A stretch of 11,643 nt of DNA from Paracoccaceae bacterium. Lineage in GTDB: Bacteria; Pseudomonadota; Alphaproteobacteria; Rhodobacterales; Rhodobacteraceae. The notes beneath the pieces were generated by a model. That model saw nothing but the letters and a program-made list of their open reading frames with translations. It did no database searches and had not been told where the DNA came from. Positions 9,801 through 11,643 of this stretch are shown piece after piece. Both the position numbers and the translations under genes were made by a program. Location: contig JAFGVZ010000157.1 in NCBI GenBank assembly GCA_016937725.1, positions 1 through 11,643 on the forward strand, given 5' to 3'. Within the stretch, counting starts at the first letter, position 1, and each line of letters starts with the position of its first letter.

Positions 9801-10166
9801 TGGAAACGAAAACTGGCCGATGGCCCCGTCCAAGACAGCGAAGACGCATTCCACAATGCCGCGATCGAAGCCGCGTTCCGCCGTGCCGTTGCCGCTTACA
9901 GCGTGCAACCCTGGCAAGGACGGCTGGTTCTGTTCCGCCCGCCGCTCGACCAGCATTGGAAGGTCACAGGCGGCAACTGGGTCAGCCGCGAGCGCGAATA
10001 TGTCTTCCATGACAACCAGTGGACCCAATTCGCCCCCGCTTTGGAAGTCTATGAAGTGCCGGGCGACCATGACAGCATGGTGCTGGAGCCAAATGTGCGG
10101 GTTCTGGCCGCCAAGCTGCAAACGCTTCTGCCGCATAACTCTTGCTGCAAGGAGGCCGCGGAATGA
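3834..10166 (+). CDS. Type I polyketide synthase, KS-AT-KR-DH-ACP-TE
   Basis: A 2110-residue, single-module polyketide synthase. It should load an extender unit through its AT domain, condense it with an acyl primer on the KS, reduce the beta-keto group (KR), remove water (DH) and release the chain (TE). Domains by residue are KS 9-437 (Cys183, His319, His357), AT 531-885 (Ser628, His727), KR 908-1350 (Ser1295, Tyr1308), DH 1366-1642 (His1394, Asp1564), ACP 1743-1814 (Ser1775) and TE 1850-2102 (Ser1923, Asp1950, His2079). Nothing essential is missing, so it should be active if a phosphopantetheinyl transferase is encoded elsewhere. The DH lies after the KR, unlike the usual DH-KR order. There is no ER and no loading domain. 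In-frame coding extends upstream to 3666, but that part overlaps the Wzy-like gene and has no domain, while ATG 3834 precedes the KS motif IAIIGMA by about ten residues. The gene overlaps both neighbours by ATGA, tying it to the polysaccharide operon. The product is unknown; a fatty-acyl-like or short unsaturated acyl unit for a surface glycan or glycolipid is inferred. Confidence 0.95.
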   Translation: MSNQPISTENDIAIIGMAAHLPGAASVAEFWDNLRAGRSSIRRLSEQDLLDAGESPAMLRKPNYVPYAAPLDGFAEFDPDLFGFSPKEAAILDPQHRQFLEVAWEAFENAGHPPRGEKGKVGVFSGCGMGSYFYFNICSNPHLVDDVGMFLLRHTGNDKDFLTTRVSHILDLHGPSVNVQTACSTSLVAVHYAVNSLLTGECDMALAGGVTIELPQGRGYLHKENEILSPDGACHAFDHRAQGTVFGSGAGAVVLRRLSDALADGDRIIAVIKGTAINNDGAQKAGYLAPSVEGQAEAIAEAHQIAGVPSDSITYVECHGTGTYLGDPIEVAALTQAFDSNKTGFCRIGSVKTNIGHLDTAAGVASLIKVASALQHRELPPSLGYEAPNPAIDFAHSPFVVNDALTLWQTDGPLRAGVNSLGVGGTNAHIVLEEAPARAASDDSDWPFQILTLSAKSKTALGANAARLAAHLRAHPEQPLADVAFTLKEGRTELDQRRVVVAETHSEAADLLEQDHPRRVFTHTALDRPDMCFMFPGGGAQYAGMARELYETEPVFAEWMDRGLDHLQPKLDYDIRALWLPEKGQEAAANAALTRPSVQLPLIMITEYALAQMFMGWGVEPQVLVGHSMGENTAACLAGVMSFEDCIGLVHLRGRLFDTVPAGGMLSVPLSLDALRPHLDEDHDIASINAPELTVISGPQAALDRLQAKLAADEVDANRVAIDIAAHSRMLEPILTAFGDYLRSIRLNAPRLPIVSNLTGDTLTDAQATDPEYWVQHLRNTVRFADCIGTLSAVPNRIYVEMGPGKALSSLTRMHGAVPGQQVLAALRHPEEEIADDLYHLGLLARIWALGGTFDWAQIWGDAKRHRVELPTYAFQRARYFIEPGQSTVDAAPNLERIDDISQWGTKIAWKPAYPDCDIDVASDLGTGPQTWLVFADEDGFAAPVTDRLRRAGHKVIEVRAGDTYARKSETSFTIAPEHGREAYARLLADLIASGTAPTRIAHFWLVTGKERFRPGSSFLHRNIEQGFYALMFLAQAMQSETLPQPVHMIVFTNGAQALEGEALRYPEKAMIAGPARVAPREIAGLTCATLDIDASATPDMLLEELCATPANTTALLRAGKRYGQVLRPISLPEAWPDIPEGAHWIITGGFGGIGLSLAEDLITRFKAKITLIARTPLPDRADWAGWQADHGPADRTMRRILAVERLEALGGQVHVAGADVCNIDQMRDALAAAQSQHGAPYGLIHAAGHMADAPMLAKSTGDVEEVFAPKLHGLRVIDNLLPDGKLQVMVLFSSSSTLTAPAGQVDYVAANEYLNAFARARMGGKTKVIALDWGIWAEAGMAADAMAERLGQVPSAPANPCAQPLYDEMGFDPAGNRRLTLRLGSEHWIVDQHRTRDGAAILPGTGYLDLAAQALRAQGETAAFELRDLYFFRALGVPDGAARKLRATLARTPEGYDFALRSDVMHGGSEEFVLNAQAQIALLDAAARPAPIDPAAISARCPDVTTGAGLASPQEAHLNFGPRWRVLTRTAYGNGEGLAHLALPDAFKGDLEAGHILHPALMDLATGWAMGLIPGYSGAHLWVPLSYGSVRVWADLPQQIVSHAKLRGDSDPGFASFDITLASPEGEVIAEITRFTIKRLDQGSFADAPPIRAAEVERDAQASATLSPAEERLRDMLALGITPAEGADAFLRALALGQSPIVVSSIDPKALIAQVAAEASKPAPEGGFERPDLGTDYIAPRNDVERTLTGIWQSLLGIDQIGVEDSFFDLGGHSLIAVRLFAQVKKAYGVDFPISVLFEAPTIAACAAMIAEQTGASLTDTGTDNVVQMPKRRRFKHLVPMHDGEGGSKPPFFLVAGMFGNVLNLRHLATLAGRDRPFYGLQARGLFGGEDPHDRIEDAAADYIAEIRQVQPHGPYSLGGFSGGGITAYEMARQLEAAGEVVDIVVMLDTPLPLRPELTAPDKAMIKLAELKRKGPAYLSEWWQSRSAWKRKLADGPVQDSEDAFHNAAIEAAFRRAVAAYSVQPWQGRLVLFRPPLDQHWKVTGGNWVSREREYVFHDNQWTQFAPALEVYEVPGDHDSMVLEPNVRVLAAKLQTLLPHNSCCKEAAE
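3858..5144 (+). other. PKS domain: ketosynthase (KS)
   Basis: Residues 9-437 of the PKS. The nucleophile is Cys183 in TACSTS; the two histidines are His319 in ECHGTGT and His357 in NIGHLD, with the spacing normal for elongating KS domains. It ends with GVGGTNAHIVLEE. Because Cys is present (not Gln or Ser), it should condense and not merely decarboxylate for loading. Confidence 0.93.
5424..6488 (+). other. PKS domain: acyltransferase (AT) with post-AT linker
   Basis: Residues 531-885. It opens with FMFPGGGAQYAGM; the nucleophile Ser628 lies in GHSMGE and the catalytic His727 in IAAHS. The motif before this histidine (IAAH) matches neither the malonyl type (HAFH) nor the methylmalonyl type (YASH), so the extender unit cannot be called. 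The post-AT linker ends with LPTYAFQRARY, which normally packs back onto the KS-AT body. Confidence 0.88.
6555..7883 (+). other. PKS domain: ketoreductase (KR), structural and catalytic halves
   Basis: Residues 908-1350. The first half, to about 1140, is the degenerate Rossmann structural part. The catalytic half has the NADPH motif TGGFGGIG at 1148-1155, Lys1271, Ser1295 (by spacing), Tyr1308 and Asn1312. The B-type marker LDD appears as MAD (1251-1253), keeping the second Asp, and the A-type Trp position (1300) is Thr, so a B-type alcohol is favoured with low confidence. Confidence 0.9.
7929..8759 (+). other. PKS domain: dehydratase (DH), located after the KR
   Basis: Residues 1366-1642, a double hotdog. 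The catalytic histidine is His1394 in a H-x4-G-x4-P motif ending ILPGTGYLDL, one residue longer than the textbook motif. NFGPRW matches the YGP-like motif, and the catalytic aspartate is Asp1564 in HPALMD. Both catalytic residues are present, so it should form an enoyl product. Confidence 0.86.
9060..9275 (+). other. PKS domain: acyl carrier protein (ACP)
   Basis: Residues 1743-1814. Ser1775 in DLGGHSL is the phosphopantetheine attachment site. The surrounding sequence (SFFDLGGHSLIAVRLF) looks like the carrier domains shared by NRPS and hybrid PKS-NRPS systems. Only one carrier domain is present. Confidence 0.92.
9381..10139 (+). other. PKS domain: type I thioesterase (TE)
   Basis: Residues 1850-2102, an alpha/beta hydrolase. 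The nucleophile Ser1923 lies in GGFSGGG, the acid is Asp1950 in MLDTP, and the histidine is His2079 in GDHDSM. It resembles the terminal thioesterases of NRPS and hybrid assembly lines and should release the chain to water or to an alcohol or amine acceptor; the acceptor cannot be read from sequence. Confidence 0.9.
10149..10155 (+). promoter_or_regulatory. Strong ribosome binding site of the glycosyltransferase gene, with ATGA overlap
   Basis: AAGGAGG, a near-perfect Shine-Dalgarno sequence, lies 7 bases before ATG 10163 and inside the last codons of the PKS. The PKS stop and this start share ATGA (10163-10166). This decides the start over an in-frame TTG at 10142. Confidence 0.8.
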
Positions 10167-11149
10167 CGACGCGTGTTCTGACAATCCTCTTGAACTACCG
10201 CACACCTGAAATGACCCTGCGGGCGGCGCGAGTTGCCCTGCGGGCGATGGAAATGGTCGCGGGCGAAATCGTGATCGTCGACAATGACAGCGGCGACGGG
10301 TCAGAGCAGATGCTGCGCGAGGGCATTGCGGGTTGGCCCAAGACACGCGTTATTCAGTCGGGCCATAATGGCGGCTATGGCGCGGGCAACAACGTGGGCA
10401 TGCGCGCAGGGCTGTCAGATGGCACCAAGCCCGATTTCATTTACCTGCTGAACTCGGACGCGTTCCCCGACCCAGATGCGATCGCGCAACTGCGCGACTA
10501 CCTTATGGCCAATCCCGAATGTGGGTTTGCCGGCAGCCGTATCGTGGGCGAGGATGGGGCGGACCATGTCACGGCCTTCCGCTTCCATTCCATCTGGTCG
10601 GAATTCGAGCGCGCCGCCCATACCGGCCCGATCTCTCGGATGCTGCGCAAACATATCGTGCCGATGGGCGTGCCCAAAGCCCCCACACGGGTCGATTGGT
10701 GCGCGGGCGCAAGCGTGATGTTCCGCCAAAGCGTGCTCGACCGCGTGGGATTGTTTGACGAGGCGTTCTTCCTCTATTTCGAAGAAACCGACCTCTGCCA
10801 CCGCATTGCCAAGGCGGGCTGGCATGGCATGTATTTGCCTGAAAGTCGGGTGGTGCATGTGGGCGGCGCGTCTACCGGGGTGACGGAACACGTGCGCAAG
10901 CCTGCCTATTGGTTCGATTCGCGGCACTTGTATTTCACCAAACGGGGCGGGCGCGCCTATGCCGCTCTGGCGACGCTGGCTTATTTGGCCGGTGCCAGCA
11001 TCTGGACCTTGCGGCGCATAATCGAACGCAAAGAAGACCGCATTGCGCCACATTTCCTGCGCGATCTGGTGGCACATTCGGTGCGAAACTTGATGCCGGG
11101 CGCGGCGGCCTCTCGGGTCAGTAAAGGGGCACGCGAAGCGGCCCGTTAG
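10163..11149 (+). CDS. Family 2 glycosyltransferase, rhamnosyltransferase-like
   Basis: A 328-residue GT-A fold glycosyltransferase that would move a nucleotide-activated sugar onto a lipid-linked glycan or other acceptor at the cytoplasmic face of the membrane. The N-terminus (RVLTILLNYRTPEMT) is the usual first strand. VIVDNDSGDGS is the nucleotide-binding stretch, and HNGGYGAGNN follows as in WbbL/RfbN-type enzymes. NSD at 97-99 (Asp99) is the metal-binding DxD equivalent, and Glu208-Thr209-Asp210 (ETDLCHR) is the catalytic-base motif. A hydrophobic segment at about 264-287 could sit on or in the membrane. The ATG at 10163 is fixed by the strong ribosome binding site at 10149-10155. The sugar donor and acceptor are not predictable; rhamnose is only the common donor of the family. 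Its position directly after the PKS, with overlapping ends, suggests it acts on the same product or the same glycan. Confidence 0.9.
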   Translation: MTTRVLTILLNYRTPEMTLRAARVALRAMEMVAGEIVIVDNDSGDGSEQMLREGIAGWPKTRVIQSGHNGGYGAGNNVGMRAGLSDGTKPDFIYLLNSDAFPDPDAIAQLRDYLMANPECGFAGSRIVGEDGADHVTAFRFHSIWSEFERAAHTGPISRMLRKHIVPMGVPKAPTRVDWCAGASVMFRQSVLDRVGLFDEAFFLYFEETDLCHRIAKAGWHGMYLPESRVVHVGGASTGVTEHVRKPAYWFDSRHLYFTKRGGRAYAALATLAYLAGASIWTLRRIIERKEDRIAPHFLRDLVAHSVRNLMPGAAASRVSKGAREAAR

Positions 11150-11152
11150 AGG
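11148..11152 (+). promoter_or_regulatory. Ribosome binding site of the formyltransferase-like gene
   Basis: AGAGG overlaps the stop codon of the glycosyltransferase gene and lies 6 bases before ATG 11159. Confidence 0.6.
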
Positions 11153-11158
11153 TTTGGT

Positions 11159-11643
11159 ATGACATTTAACAGCATCTTGATTGGCGATGAAACCTTGACC
11201 GCGGAATGCGGCGCTCAGCTTTTGGCGCGCGGGCATTCGATTGCCGCGGTTGTCACCGACAACCCGCGCGTGGCGGATTGGGCCAAGAATGCTGGGCTGA
11301 ACATTCTCGCCCCCGGTGCGGGCCTTGCCGCGCGTTTGGCGGGTTCGCAGGTCGATTGGTTGTTCAACGTGGCCGGGTTGCGGATGCTGCCGCGCGCAGT
11401 GCTGGACCTGCCGAATCAAGGCGCGATCAACTTTCACGATGGCCCGCTGCCACGCCATGCGGGCCTGAACGCACCCGTCTGGGCCCTGCTGGAAGGCGAG
11501 ACCCGTCACGGCATAGCATGGCATATCATGGAAGACGGGATCGACACGGGCGATGTGCTGGTGCGCGCCGATTTCGACATCACGCCAGAGGATACGGCGC
11601 TCACGCTCAATACCAAGTGCTTCAGCGCAGGTCTGGACAGCTT
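11159..11643 (+). CDS. Formyltransferase-fold protein, 3' end beyond the window (possible NRPS N-terminus)
   Basis: The first 161 codons of an open frame running off the right edge. The protein has the methionyl-tRNA/ArnA-type formyltransferase fold, which transfers formyl from 10-formyl-tetrahydrofolate to an amino group. The catalytic triad is complete: Asn91 and His93 in NFHDGPLP, and Asp129 in GIDTGD, with the same 36-residue His-Asp spacing as E. coli Fmt and ArnA. The opening SILIGDETL plus the ALTLNTKC stretch near the edge resemble, from memory, the N-terminal formyltransferase domain of some large NRPS proteins that continue with adenylation and carrier domains, more than a free sugar N-formyltransferase. 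That choice cannot be settled here because the rest is missing. It starts 9 bases after the glycosyltransferase stop, so it belongs to the same operon. It may formylate an amino sugar of the glycan or an amino acid on a carrier domain. Confidence 0.85.
   Translation, partial: MTFNSILIGDETLTAECGAQLLARGHSIAAVVTDNPRVADWAKNAGLNILAPGAGLAARLAGSQVDWLFNVAGLRMLPRAVLDLPNQGAINFHDGPLPRHAGLNAPVWALLEGETRHGIAWHIMEDGIDTGDVLVRADFDITPEDTALTLNTKCFSAGLDS

Noticed and set aside
10142..10162. An earlier TTG start for the glycosyltransferase
   Set aside because: AAGGAGG at 10149-10155 points to ATG 10163, and the normal N-terminal strand begins there.
9378..10346. Open frame on the - strand opposite the TE and the start of the glycosyltransferase
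   Set aside because: It crosses a well-supported gene junction on the + strand, has biased composition and shows no domain.
10415..11524. Open frame on the - strand opposite the glycosyltransferase and formyltransferase
   Set aside because: It spans two recognised + strand genes and has no motif of its own.

Overview
The window is GC-rich, tightly packed DNA with every supported gene on the + strand. Protein style and codon use suggest an alphaproteobacterium, most likely Rhodobacterales (Roseobacter/Rhodobacter-like). That assignment is an inference from the look of the proteins, not from a marker gene. There is no intergenic stretch longer than about 50 bases. Genes are separated by at most 16 bases or overlap as ATGA, so the whole window reads as part of one operon that continues past the right edge and probably past the left edge too.

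Left part (50-3837): three surface-polysaccharide assembly genes. They are a CpsD/Wzc-like P-loop protein with a degenerate ATP site (50-937), a Wzz-type chain-length/co-polymerase protein with a long coiled coil (954-2318), and a polytopic Wzy/O-antigen-ligase-like protein (2329-3837).

Middle (3834-10166): one 2110-residue type I polyketide synthase with the order KS-AT-KR-DH-ACP-TE. All six domains keep their catalytic residues. The dehydratase follows the ketoreductase instead of preceding it, and there is no enoylreductase and no separate loading module.

Right part (10163-11643): a family 2 glycosyltransferase of the rhamnosyltransferase type (10163-11149), then the first 161 codons of a formyltransferase-fold protein (11159 to the edge) with an intact Asn-His-Asp triad. 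From recalled family resemblance, its N-terminus looks like the formyltransferase domain that opens some multidomain NRPS proteins; the rest is cut off.

Taken together this looks like an exopolysaccharide or capsule operon into which a polyketide (possibly polyketide-nonribosomal peptide) assembly line has been built. A reasonable hypothesis is that the PKS makes an unsaturated acyl or hydroxyacyl unit that is put on a sugar, a lipid carrier or a peptide-like unit and exported with or as part of a surface glycan. Sinorhizobium rkpA, a multidomain FAS/PKS-like gene needed for capsular polysaccharide, is a known precedent for a PKS-like enzyme in glycan synthesis. No promoter, terminator, RNA gene, insertion sequence or CRISPR array could be supported.
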